Part shown: one piece after another, positions 22,288-33,967 of the stretch
Numbering within the stretch: position 1 is the stretch's first letter
How the letters are laid out: the number at the start of each line of letters is the position of its first letter
Assembly: GCF_019320115.1 (NCBI RefSeq)
Contig: NC_089588.1
Span: 117,090,123-117,154,122 of the forward strand
DNA from: Miscanthus floridulus
Lineage: Eukaryota > Streptophyta > Magnoliopsida > Poales > Poaceae
Length of the DNA stretch: 64,000 nucleotides
Direction of reading: 5' to 3'
Translations under genes and position numbers: made by a program
Notes under the pieces: model-generated
Told to the model about the DNA's origin: nothing
Databases searched by the model: none
The model's input: the letters and a program-made list of their open reading frames with translations, nothing else

Positions 22288-23913
22288 CTACTAGGTCATT
22301 TTAGTGAGAGCTGTTGAAGTTGGGCAATAGGTCTTAACTAGATTTAATTTTATTTCCGGGTCTAGACCCTACATCATTGCCAACACATATTAAAATTTGA
22401 CATAGACACTATCACTACATGTTCTTAATAATAACCGGCACTGATAATAAATCAGCACTGCCCATTTTAAACAACCGGCAGTGATGTAGGTAGCAGAGTT
22501 TGCTGGTTTTTAATAGTGCTAGTCACCATTGTTCCCACCTTGCCTAGACCTATGGCCTCAATCTAGATGGACTCTGAGGCATTCTTAGCAGATTATGGCT
22601 TGAGGTCTCAATCTTGTGGACAAGTGATAGGCACATCCTTTTACTTGGGCATATTCTACAAATGTTGACATTGTTACCACGACCACAAAAAGAAGATTTT
22701 AGAAGATAGCTCTTTTTATTTTTAGGGGCGGTAAAAAATTGTGCATGTCTCCCAAAATAGCTAGTCATTTTCGGAGTGTACAATTTATTTTCTAAGGTTG
22801 TTTGAGAATACCTATTGCTATTTTCAGAGACAAGGCAGGCCCCTTAAGAGGTCTACCTCAAGATGAAGGCCATGATCAGCCAAATAACTCAAGCCTAGAA
22901 CTAGCCATAGACTTAAAATTCTCCGCCCGGTGGCCCTCCCTCCACTCGCTCTCCCTCTCTCCCCACCCAATAGCGCAACGCTGACCCTCTCCCAACTCTC
23001 TCTCGCTCTCTCAACCCACCCATTAGCCGATGGCCCCCTCTTCCTCGGCGCCATTATCTACACTGGCATTGCCTCTCCCTCCCCTGCACCAGGGGCTAGA
23101 TCTGGTGAGGACAGAGTAAATTTTTGTGGCCCCAATGCCTCGATCTCTTGGATGGCGCAGAAGAGCCAGAGGCCTTGGGCGAGGTAGGTGTTGAAGCAAG
23201 CCGAGGATGGATGGATGCATTGCCGGGGCTCTAAGCACATTGGTCCCCATTGGCGTCCCCGATCAAGGGTAGTGAAGATGTAGTCGACATCCTTGATCTT
23301 CAAGATCTAAGCACCATCCTCTTCCCCGTCTATTTCATTAGATCTAGTGCCCTCTCACTTTGTTGAGCTCATCGAGATGTAGGGCAACGAGATCTAGGTG
23401 CTCGACCTAGCGCTAGCCGCGGCGAGCTGCAATTCATCAAGTTCGATCGATCATGCTCACACACACAGAGGATGCAAATCCATCTCATGCTCACTCGTTT
23501 GCACGGTCACTGCGGGCAGTGCATCTGGCATGGGCGGCGCCACTATAAGGTAAGTCTCTGATCCCATCTCTCCATCTTCCTCTTGTCTACATGCCACTCG
23601 TTGTCTCTACCTCACCCTTTTCCATATTAGTGGCATCCTCTATGAAGTGGGGGCACGGATGAGGATGACGGTAGTGGCAGCACGTGACAGGGCGGGCGGG
23701 ACAGGGCTCCGACAGCGGTTGGCAGGCTTATCATGGGCTTAGAGGGGACTCATCATGGGGCCATAGAGGGCTCAGAGACGAGCTTGGATGGGGCTCGTCA
23801 TGGGCTTAGAGAGGGCTCGGAGGGGCCTCGTCAAATGAGCTCAGTGAGGGCTTGGAGATGGGCCTGGAGGGGGCTGAATTTTTATTTTTATTTTTTGATT
23901 TACACAGGCAGGC
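22288..23913. other. Intergenic stretch with a CACTA-end scrap and GC-rich DNA
   Basis: Near 22,404-22,500, CACTACATGTTCTTAATAA followed by ACCGGCA(C/G)TGAT motifs looks like one end of a dead CACTA element. 22,900-23,330 is GC-rich with overlapping open frames on both strands and no recognised domain. Nothing else is supported. Confidence 0.4.
23725..23875. repeat. Imperfect tandem GGGCTCGTCATGGGCTTAGA repeats
   Basis: Units of the type GGGCTCGTCATGGGCTTAGA / GAGGGCTCGGAG recur four or five times with substitutions just outside the left end of CACTA-2. Confidence 0.7.
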
Positions 23914-23952
23914 ATTCACTACGTAAAAAATGATTTTTAGCAATGGTTCGAT

Positions 23953-24243
23953 TTTTTTATAGGGGCGGCTGGTGATGGAGCCGCCCCTACAGTGGCGTGC
24001 TCGGGTGCCTAGGCACCAGCCGCCCCTACAAATGGAACAGCAGGGGCGGCTGGTGTTACGAGCCGCCCCTACAAATGGGGTCTGATTTGTAGGGGCGGCT
24101 CAATCACCAGCCGCCCCTGGAAATGCTATTTGTGGGGGCGGCTGGTGATTGAGCCGCCCGTACAAATGGCCCCATATTTATAGCTCCGATTTGTAGGGGC
24201 GGCTCAATCACCAGCCGCCCCTACTAATGCCCCCCATATAAAA
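23953..24243 (+). promoter_or_regulatory. CACTA-2 left subterminal array with TATA-like box
   Basis: Six or more TAGGGGCGGCT...AGCCGCCCCTA hairpin units are followed directly by CCATATAAAAC (about 24,235-24,244), which fits a TATA box for the TNP2 gene starting at 24,988. An additional CATATTTATAGC lies near 24,173. Confidence 0.75.
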
Positions 24244-24987
24244 CAGATGCAACACCTTCTTCCTCCTCGGGTCACTCACTCCAACCCGTGAAAGAAAGGT
24301 GGGGAGGCCTTGGGCACCTCTCAAAAATTGCTCTACTAAGGGGGGAAGGTTTTGGTCTCAAATCCTTTGGTGGAGAGGTTGTAGAAGGTAAGAAAATGCT
24401 ATTCCATACTTTTTTTGAAGTTTTAATGGTTGGTTAGTGAGTAATTAGAGTTTTGTTTTTCTCTCTCTTCTATGGTGCTTGAGCTATTTATGAAGCAAAT
24501 TAGACCCAACTTTTAAATGTACTAGGGTAAATTAGGGAGGAGAACAAGATCATACCCTTATTTGGTCCATGTTTCTTGATTTTAGTGAACAATTACTTAG
24601 TTTTATGGATGTTTCATGTGTATGTGGATCTAGATCTAGGGTTTGGTTTTTTTATTAATTTCATTTTTGTAAATTTATGTTTGATGAAATTGGACTAGGG
24701 TTTGTATGAAAGATATTGGGTAAAGTATAATTGTTGCTAATTGTTGTCTTTGAAATTATTTATTGTAATCAATAAATATGTATTTTAATTATTTATGGAT
24801 AAATGGGCCGTTAATTAATTTTCTTTTACCATGGTGTGTTTGTATGCTTCATGTAATTATATTAGATTTATATTCATATATATCTGAAGTATATACAATT
24901 ATTCTCAAGTAATTATTAATTTGTTTCATTTTTATATATATCTGAATAAGTAGTCCTTTAATGTTTGTTTTGTTGTTGTTGTAAAAC

Positions 24988-27900
24988 ATGGAGTACAGGA
25001 ACTCTTGGATGTATGGTTCGTTAAGGTTCAAGGCAGGTTTTCGTGAAGAGGTGGATAAATTTATTGAAGCCGCAAAGAAGCATGCAACGACATTGAAAGA
25101 GAATAAGGATACAATTATTTGCCCATGTAAAGATTGCAAGAACCGTATGGCATGGACAGATGTGACTATCATCATATCACATCTGATTATGCGAGGATTT
25201 GTTGAGGACTACACAGTGTGGATTCATCATGGTGAAACGGTTATTGTTAACGACGAGGATGAGGAGGAATACGACGACGAAACCATAGAATCCCTATCCC
25301 AATATTCAGCAGAGCTTGATGCACGAATGGATTTCGAGTTTGGCAATGAACAAGGTGGTGATGCTGGTGGTTGGGATGGTAACGACGAAGGTGGTGCCAA
25401 TAATGATGGTGGAGCATGTGTCGGGGATGAAGATGATTTGGAGGACATGATTCGAGCCCTTGGACCAGAGATTTTACTAAATAGCCTGAAAGGTCTAGAA
25501 ATTTTGGAAAGGGTGACAAAAGCATCGAAGGAGATTGTATATGGTGTTGAAAAAGGTTTTCCGACACATTGGACATTGCTACGTTTTGTGCTTGAGCTGC
25601 TCATCTTGAAGGCTAAGTACGGCTGGTCAGACTGTAGTTTCAATGATCTATTGCATCTCCTGTCATGGGTGCTGCCACAACCAAACTCAGTTCCCACCAA
25701 CACATACCAAGCGAAGAAGGTCATAAGTCCATTGACAATGGGGGTTGAAAAACCCATGCATGCCCCCAACCACTGTATACTTTTTCATGGCGAAACGTTC
25801 AAGTCACTGGATAAATGTCCCCGGTGTGGGGCTAGCCGGTACAAGAACAATGACCTTTACGGTGGGGACGAATCCTCCACGGGGAAAAAGAGGAATAAGA
25901 AGGGTATCAAAAAGGTGGTACAAGAATCTCAGCCCCTAGAGGACACTCCATTAGGCAACGATGCAAAGCAGAGAAGAATTCCTGCCCTGGTAATGTGGTA
26001 CCTGCCAGTGACCGACCGCTTGAGATGTATCTCCCTAAACCCTAAAGAAGACGCACTCATGACATGGTGGGATGATGAGCGCAAGGTGGATGATGATAAG
26101 ATTGCACACCTGGCTGATTGTAGTTAGTGGCAAAGGTTTGATGAGAAGCACAAAGAATTCAGCGATGACCCAAGGAATGTACGGTTTGGCTTGAGCACCG
26201 ATGGAATGAATCCCTTCAATGAGAGGATGAGCGACCACAGCACATGGCTAGTGATCTTGACCATGTACAACATCCCAACATGGCTGTGTCAAAAGAGAAA
26301 GTACCTTCTCCTCACTATTGTTATTTCTGGCCCTAAACAACCAGGCATTGATATAGACGTGTTCCTCGAGCCCTTGATGCAAGAAATAGAGAGGCTATGG
26401 AGGCATGGGGAGCAGATGTACGATGCGTTCCGAAAGGAGGACTTCATATGTAGAGCAATAATATTTGTTACTACCAATGATTACCCCACGTTGTTTGCTT
26501 TGTCTGGACAAATCAAAGGGAAGACGGGATGCTTGGTTTGCTTGGATGGTACTACATGGGTGTACCTGGATGCATCCAAGAAGATAGTTTACCTAAGGAA
26601 CCGATGCTTCTTAAAGATAAGTCACTAGTACCGCAGCAAATTGTTCTTTAGATTTTATGACAATGCCCCGGAGATTGAACCCCCTCTGGAGAGACGTCAT
26701 AACGGAGAACACGTGTACAGAATGGTGAAAAACATACGCGTCGTCTATGGAAAGAAGAATCCGAATGGGACGAACAGAGATAGAAACACACCTCCTGTCG
26801 AAGGCATACCTTTTAAGAAACAATCGATCTTTTTTCAGTATCTGCCTTATTGGCTAGACTTGGAGGTCCCCCGTGCCATTGATGCTATGCACGTGCAGAA
26901 GAATGTCTTTGAGAGTCTCATTGCTACCTTGATGGACACAGGCAAGTCAAAGGATGGTCTGAAAGCACAGAAAGACATGGTGCAGCTAAACATGATGCCA
27001 CAGCTTCACCCGGTACCTGAGGCTAATGGAAAATACACTCTGCCCACGGCGTGCTTCAACCTAACACCAGACGAGAAGAGAGCTATATGCACTTTCCAAA
27101 GAGGGATCAAAGTCCCGACTGGGTTTTCAGCAAATGCGAAGAAGCTAGTGTCGATGAAGGACTTGTCAATAACACACTGCAAGGCTCATGATTGCCATGT
27201 GATGCTGACAGTATTTCTACCTATTGCAATCAGGGCTATAAAGCCAGAGTTCTTGAAAATGGCCATCACCCGCATGTGCTACTTCTTTTTGAAGATCTCA
27301 CAGAAGACGATTGGCAAGGAAGAGCTGAGTGACCTACATGAATTTGTGGTGGAGACACAAAACCAACTGGAGATGTGTTTACCTCCTACTTTTTTTGATA
27401 TAATGCCACATCTCATGATTCACATGGTTCATCAAATATAGGCGCTTGGCCCTTGCTACTTGCATGAAATGTGGTCCTATGAGCGGTTCATGTTGGTTCT
27501 AAGTCGATACGTGCATAATCGAGCATACCCAGAGGGCTCCATGATAGAGGGTTACAGTACTGAAGAAGTCGTCGAGTGCTGTCAAGAGTACCTAAAAGTA
27601 CAGAAAGGGATTGGTAAACCCGATTCTCGTCACAAGGGTAGGCTGGCTGGGAAGGGCACCAGTGGTAGAAAAGTGTTCATCGGCCATGATTACAAAGAGG
27701 TGAGTCGGCGCATTATAGTGTCTTGCAGAGTACACAACTGATGCAACCGTATATTGATGAACCAAAACATTATGGCGGAGAGAAATGGCCGTTCGGATGA
27801 TTGGGTCATGAAACAACACAAGCAACGACTAACTACATGGTTGAAGGACCAAAACATACTACCTAGAGAAACCATAGACTCTATTACCATCAGTAGGTTG

Positions 27901-28481
27901 GCGGAGGGGCCATCGAGATAAGTGACATCTTGGAATGCTTATGACATCAATGGGTATACGTACTATACCCACGCAAAGGATAGTAAATATGTGAACCAAA
28001 ACAGCGGCGTTCGAATAGAGGCTCTCGATGGATTAGGGAGAAAGATCCAATACTTTGGCATCAGTGAAGAGATATGGGAACTTGACTATGGAAGAGATAT
28101 AACGGTGGCCCTGTTTCGATGCCGCTGGATCAAACAACACCAACTGAACGAGATCGGATTAAGAGTCATGGACCTCGAGAATCTAGGCTACCAAGATGAC
28201 CCTTGGGTGCTCGCTTCACGTGTCGCACAAGTTTTCTATATGTCTGACCCACAAAGTAACCTCCCCCGAAGAAGAAGACAAAGCACGTGGTTGCCTCCGG
28301 GAAACAACACATTATTGGAGTTGATGGCGTGGACGATGTTGAAGCTTACAATAACTACGATGAGATGCCGTTATTCACAGACTTTCCTAAGAAGATCAGT
28401 GTTGTGGAAAAGAACCTCCCCAAAGACATATTGCCATGGGAACGAAAAGGTGTCAAGGGGAAAGTCGTTACAGCGGGCTAG
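24988..28481 (+). pseudogene. TNP2-like transposase of CACTA-2, with stops and frameshifts
   Basis: CACTA transposase, nearly full length. It begins MEYRNSWMYGSLRFKAG with the transposase-associated domain (CPCKDCKNR, YTVWIHHGE). An acidic linker follows, then the Transposase_21 region (KYGWSDCSFNDLLHLL, DKCPRCGASRY, STDGMNPFNERMSDHSTW, ISGPKQPGIDIDVFLEPL, VPRAIDAMHVQKNVFESL). The DUF4218-type part has KAHDCHVMLTVFLPIAIR and YERFMLVLSRYVHNRAYPEG, and the DUF4216-type part has NSGVRIEALDG and EEIWELDYG. In-frame stops lie at 26,125-26,127 (TAG; Gln in CACTA-3/4), 26,626-26,628, 27,439-27,441 and 27,919-27,921. A pair of compensating shifts lies at about 27,695-27,770. A frameshift in a C5 run near 28,265 puts the C-terminus, MPLFTDFPKKISVVEKN, in another frame. 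Confidence 0.9.
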
Positions 28482-28750
28482 CTAGTTGTTTAACGTGGAA
28501 TGTTTATGTAAATGTGTGTTTGTAAGACTTCATTTATGGATGCATGTGAGACTATATATTTATGTACGTGTGTAAGACTACATTTTTTCTATGTGTGTGA
28601 GACTACATTTATGCATGTGTGTGAGACTACCCTTTGCAACATCCAGATGACTCTATTTGAACACCCACTCTATTACTACTAAAACTTTATGAAATCACTT
28701 AACACTTTATGAAATGAAGAAATGACCAAAATATTGTTTTGACTAAAATT

Positions 28751-28751
<1 letters not shown>

Positions 28752-28785
<34 letters not shown>
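28752..28785. repeat. (TA)n microsatellite
   Basis: Uninterrupted TA repeat just downstream of the CACTA-2 TNP2 gene. AT-rich direct repeats TTTTTGTGCATATACACAA follow. Confidence 0.9.
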
Positions 28786-28786
<1 letters not shown>

Positions 28787-28910
28787 CTTCATATACACAA
28801 TTTTTGTGCATATACACAATTTTTGTGCATATACATAATTTTTTTATAATACTTTGTGTTTTTATGATATAAAAAATATAGAAATTACAATTTAAAAAAA
28901 TGGAAAATAT

Positions 28911-29010
28911 TTGTAGGGGCGGCTAGATCAGGAACCGCCCCTACAAATGCATTTGTAGGGGCGGCTGGATCAGGAACCGCCCCTAGAAATAGGAGGGAGT
29001 ATTAATAGGA
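28911..29010 (+). promoter_or_regulatory. CACTA-2 internal repeat array upstream of the second gene
   Basis: Two full hairpin units, TTTGTAGGGGCGGCT(A/G)GATC ... GAACCGCCCCTA, of the element's subterminal type lie here, far from either end. AGTATTAATAGGA (about 28,998-29,010) and a GC-rich leader follow at once. This mirrors the left end, so I read it as the promoter of the second (Ulp1-type) gene. Confidence 0.6.
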
Positions 29011-29019
29011 CGGCGCACG

Positions 29020-29450
29020 GGAGTGATGTCGTCTGGGCGCTGTCTTCTTCCACCGACGACGTCGTCAGGCTGCCCAAGCGCCTAGGGTTTCCGCCGCCGC
29101 CCCCACTGCCGGTCCCGCGCCCGCGCCCGCCCACACCAGCCCCCGGCGCTCGGCGTCCCGCACCCGGCCCCCATCGCCCACCCCCGCAGCCGCCGCCCCC
29201 AACTCACCTCCCCCAACTACTCCTTGATGGCTGCTCACCTCGCCGCTGGAGTCGACGAGGCCTGAAGCGAGCGCTCGAGCCGGATCTGCGACCTCATCCG
29301 CGCAAGGGCGCGCCAGGCAGGAGACCTCAAGATCGACGACGAACTGGGTTCGTCTCAGATGGCGCGAGCAAGGACGATCTAGTGAGGTACGGATCGGCGG
29401 TGAAGAGGCCTGGTCCACGGCTAAACACAGAGGAAAGCTTCGTGCGATGT
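29020..29450 (+). other. GC-rich leader region, possibly a first exon
   Basis: Highly GC-rich sequence with CTAGGGTTTCCGCCGCCGCC, typical of a grass 5' leader or first exon. It follows the internal array. A plus-strand stretch reading AGDLKIDDELGSSQMARA may be coding but cannot be tied to a family. From 29,450 to 30,090 I see only AT-rich sequence with repeated GTGTTTTCAACTCAATAAGA units near 29,730-29,820. Confidence 0.4.
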
Positions 29451-30092
29451 TCCTTTTGTTTTATGTGAATGACTTATGATTTCTTCGGCACATGATACTC
29501 ACTGAAAGTATCATCATGAGGGAACAAATTAAGAAACTAGCACATATGTATGTTGAAAATGGCAAAATTACAAAGCCACCTCGGGTTGCTGCGCGATGAA
29601 ACTGTGAAGGAATGGGGAGCAGTTTCGGTGGAGGTTTTTCCCATGGACTAGCAGGCTCGTACGTTGCTACGGCAAAAATTTAAACACATTAAGAGTAGTT
29701 ACGAGCCTAAAAAATTTTCAACTCAATAAGAATAAGAAAAAAAGTGTTTTCAACTCAATAAGACTAAGAAAAAAAAAGTGTTTTCAACTCAATAGAATAA
29801 GAAAAAAAAAGTGAGTTGAAATCAACGGACAAATAATTAGTACAAACTTGTCTTTTTGCTTGATTGCATATACAGACAACACAACTCTTGCACAAAGAAT
29901 CGACTCAACCATTTAGAACCAGCCCATGATTTAGAAGACTAACTAACAAATAACTCGGTACAATATTAGGCCTTAAATCAACAGCTATGATGAAAGCACC
30001 AAAAAAATATATTTATTCAAATTAGACAATAATTTTGGTAGAGAAAAAATAGAAATCAATGTATGTGAATGCTAGCGAGTAGAGCCCCTCTG

Positions 30093-30389
30093 CTATTTGG
30101 TTCTCTTAAACAGCTCACAAAATAAGTATCCTCTGCCTCTTGGATAATGAGCTTCCTCTTGCTGGTCCAGAGCCAAAGGTAGAACGCATAATGCAAAAAT
30201 AACACTAAAGGTTAAAATATTACACAAATAAGTTAAAGGAAAATGCTCCAGTATAGCACTTTTCATCTGCTTGAAGTTCAAATTAGCATTCATGTTTGTA
30301 GCTGCCGATTCCTGGCTTGGAAGTGGCTCCAGAATTCCTGTTGGATCAGATAGCCTGAACAAAAAAAAAAGAGGAGATTGAATCAATGT
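30093..30389 (-). pseudogene. Captured exon of an unidentified gene
   Basis: On the minus strand a TTTTTTGTTCAG acceptor (about 30,358) opens LSDPTGILEPLPSQES, followed by NLNFKQMKSAILEHF. A hydrophobic stretch, YLCNILTFSVIFALCVLPLA, could be a membrane segment, and a basic end FCELFKRTK stops. The splice site and the coding character suggest a gene piece carried inside CACTA-2. The family is not recognised. From 30,390 to 32,460 there is AT-rich sequence without supported features. Confidence 0.35.
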
Positions 30390-32469
30390 AATTGTCTGAA
30401 GACATAGCTCCTATATCAGTTGTAGCCATCATTAAATCAATGATCAATGCATTTTTGACTTTTTTAGTACTAATGCAATACCTACATGAGTGAGGGAGGG
30501 AGGGAGGGATTGGGTTCTTTCAGATGCAATCTAATACTTGATGGCAATAAAGGGATGGCTGGTAGGAAAGGAAGCAGGAGCTCCTTCTGGTGCCTGACAG
30601 GCAAGCACTTGCATTTTTAGGGGACATGGCACATGTGTAGTATAAACATGACTCCGGATAATCCAATTTGCACCTTAGACTCTTGTTCATGGACATCATA
30701 TATCATTGGTAAAAATGACTAATCCGAACTTAACTCAAGAATAATCCAAGCAATTCTAACATGAGTAGTTGACTATATTAAGGAAAATACACCCAGGAAT
30801 ATACTAAATGCATGTGTATATTTAGGTCAGCAGAATCAGAATGTTGATTCTATAGTTTCCTAAAACTGCGATATCCAGGCAGGCCTGAGACCTTTTGTGA
30901 TTTATTAAAACATATTAAGGTAAACATTATTTTTCTTGGTACATTGAAGCCGATTGAGTCGTGGTAGGACCTTTTGGCTCCTTGCACTCCTTCCACTGTA
31001 CATGAGTACATAGAGATTTTTTAGAATGGTAAAGATCTCTGAGATTTGTGTTCAGCTTCTAAATTCACATATGTTTCATAAGAAACTAAAGCCTACAGTA
31101 GGTAGGTTACAAAATTGATGTCAAACGAGGAAAAATGTGAGTGCCTGTTCTTATGTCTGAGAACTAAGTTATTCTTTTTTTTTCATTCACAACAGTGAAA
31201 AAAGACCATGTTAACAGAATTTCAAGTTTTATTCTTACTCCTTATTCTAAATTGATCCGGTCCACTTACTTTTGGAAACTTCGCATGGTCTTTTAGTTTA
31301 TGTGACATGTCTGTTGTATGGACTCACAACATCTGTCCTGTTCTAAATAACCTGGGCATTTTATGTTTTCTCTTTTTACCATCTATGAAATGTATGATGC
31401 TGTTGATTAGTCATTCCTAGCCCTTGTTAATTTCGATCATTCATGTGCTGATACCTTAACACAAAGTACCACTATAAACATTGATACAGTAGTGTGACTG
31501 GTATTCAGCAGAATGTGGTTTTGAATCTGAGTGCCTGTTCTAACAATATTGCCTTTTGTCATGATTTGTCCTTTTGGGTTTTAGTGTGGCTTGTACAGTT
31601 CATGATTACACGCTGACCATGTTCAGTGATTTTTTTTTTGGTGTTGGGCAATGCTCTTACATACTGAAGTGTTTGAAAAATAAGTGGCAATAATGATTAT
31701 AGATATGTTAATCCATTACAGTGCAGCCCGATGAAATACAAATGTTTTAGTTTAGTTTTAAGCATATCTTTTTCTGTTAAAAAAGAAGTATATAGTTTTT
31801 TGGACTATATATTTTTAGCCCTTTATAATGACATTTATGGCATTAATCTAGCTATAGACCATGCAGTTCTATCACTAGTGATATGGTTTGGCTTGTGAAG
31901 TCTCCATATATAGGTATGTCAGTATGTGTAAGTTTGTATGAATTGAATATACTAGGTCTGCAACCATATACAAACATATTAGGAGTCCTCCTTATTTAAA
32001 GACATCTTTTTGCACTGCCATTTTTATATAGATACAACTTGGAGACATTATGACATAATTACATCCAGCCATTTTTATATAGCTCTATCTATTTTTGTAT
32101 TGGTCCCGCCTATTTTGTCACTCTATACCTTTTTGGTACTTTTAAGTACTTTGACATTGATACCTGTTATTTTTGCACTGTTTGCTTTCTGGGGATAGAT
32201 GGTCCTTATTTTTTTCAACCACTATAAAGTCCTTCAAATCTTTCTCGAATGGAACTATGACTAAAACGCCCTAGTTTATTAGATACAAGTATAATAATTC
32301 AACTAAAACATATTAGATACAAGTATAATAATTACTTTAGAAAGTATCTAAAGTCCTCTTTGCACAAGCCATCCACCTCGGCACTCTCCCCATCCAGGAC
32401 TGCTGCTGCCCTTGTAACCAACACACCAGGCTTGGAACTGCTCCAGGCTTGTAACCAACACACCAGGCT

Positions 32470-32950
32470 CGAGGAAAATAATTTGACCGGGCTCATACCT
32501 TAGTTTAGAGGGCTGCAAACAACTGACAACACTCAATCTTTCTTCCAATAGCTTGTACGGAGGCATTCCATGGGAACTGTTTTCGATATCTACACTTTCT
32601 GTTGGCTTCGACTTGTCCAATAACAAACTCACTGGAGACATACCATTTGAGATTGGTGGATTGATCAATCTGAATTCACTTAGTCTTTCCAACAATCGAT
32701 TATCAGGTGAGATCCCCTCCACACTTGGTCAGTGCCATCTTTTGGAGTCACACCATTTAGACCCCAAAGAAAGAAGCATGCCTACATTTTAGCTGTTCTG
32801 GTTTCACTTGCTAGTGTAGCTGCAGTAACAATGCCATGTGTTGCTGTCATTATTTTGAAGAAGAGAAGGAAAGGAAAGCAGCTAACCAACCAGTCATTAA
32901 AGAAGCTAAAGAATTTCCTTACAGCGCACAAAAATACACTAGCAAGTTAT
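32470..32950 (+). pseudogene. Captured LRR receptor-like kinase fragment
   Basis: The stretch encodes leucine-rich repeats (LEENNLTGLIP near 32,470; then YGGIPWELF, DLSNNKLTGDIPFEIGGL and SLSNNRLSGEIPSTLGQC). In another frame it encodes a transmembrane segment and juxtamembrane region (KKHAYILAVLVSLASVAAV, then VAVIILKKRRKGKQLTNQS). This is the ectodomain end and membrane region of an Xa21-like receptor kinase; most of the LRRs and the kinase are absent. A deletion fuses STLGQC to the part before the membrane segment with a frame change. It lies in the long leader/intron of the CACTA-2 second gene, in the same strand. Confidence 0.8.
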
Positions 32951-33299
32951 TCTTACATATCATAACTTGAACTACACGCCATATATAACATAGCCCTTTA
33001 CATTTTGCAGTCACCTGTTATTCTTACAGATCATCGCTGCTTGACATTGATACCTGTTATTCTTACCGATCATATTTGTGAATATAATAAAACAATCAGT
33101 ATGCAGTCACCTTTTTGGTACTTTTAAGTACTTTGACATTGATACATGTTATTCTTACATTTGTCATTTGTCAGTATTATTCTTCTTACATTGTAGAAAT
33201 AATCCTTGCATTTATATTATTCTTCTTACATTGTCATTCGTCAGTATTATGATGATCCTCAAGTTTTAGTAAAAAATAAAAATACACTATTATGGCCGG

Positions 33300-33640
33300 T
33301 GGCTATTAATCTTCTTTGTACTCCTCTTCTACTACTACTCTCCTCTACTCCACTCTACTCCTCTCCTCTCCTAAGCAGTTGTTGCTTTTTTTGCTACTTC
33401 TACTACTTCCCTACTACTACTGTCTACTACTTCTGATTGTCCGATCTGCTTATCAGGTTCGGAAGATATTAAGCATATGATGTTCTTACATTGTCATGTT
33501 GCTTTTTCTAGGAAGCAGCACCTACTTTTTTTTTGCCAAATCTCCCCTCTCCTCTATTTGTTGCCACCTTTCCTATCCTCTATGTTTTGGAAGCAGCACC
33601 TGCTTTTTTTTGCCAAATCTCCCCTCTCCTCTCCTCTCCT
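33300..33640. repeat. Pyrimidine-rich and duplicated sequence
   Basis: (CTCTACTCC)n-like pyrimidine tracts are followed by a direct duplication. GAAGCAGCACCT(A/G)CTTTTTTTT plus TGCCAAATCTCCCCTCTCC occurs near 33,512 and near 33,591. Confidence 0.75.
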
Positions 33641-33967
33641 TTGTTTTGCCGATGATGAAATCGTCCAAGTCCATACATTATATGGAATATGAGCTGATGA
33701 TCAAGAACTTGTGAGGAACTTGGCATCATTAGCAGCCGCCCCTACATTACCTTCTCCTCTCTTCTCTGTTATGATGCCTTGATGCTCCAAGTTCAATCAG
33801 ATGATGATTGACATGTTTCTGAGGCCTCTACCACTGCTACTTCTTGTTTTTTTTATATATTGTTGTTTTATAGGACTACTTTGGTTTATAGACCTTTTTG
33901 ATTTCTTATACCTTCTCGCGTACCTAAAGCACACTTTCTTGCATCTATTACAACAAAGCGCGAAATA

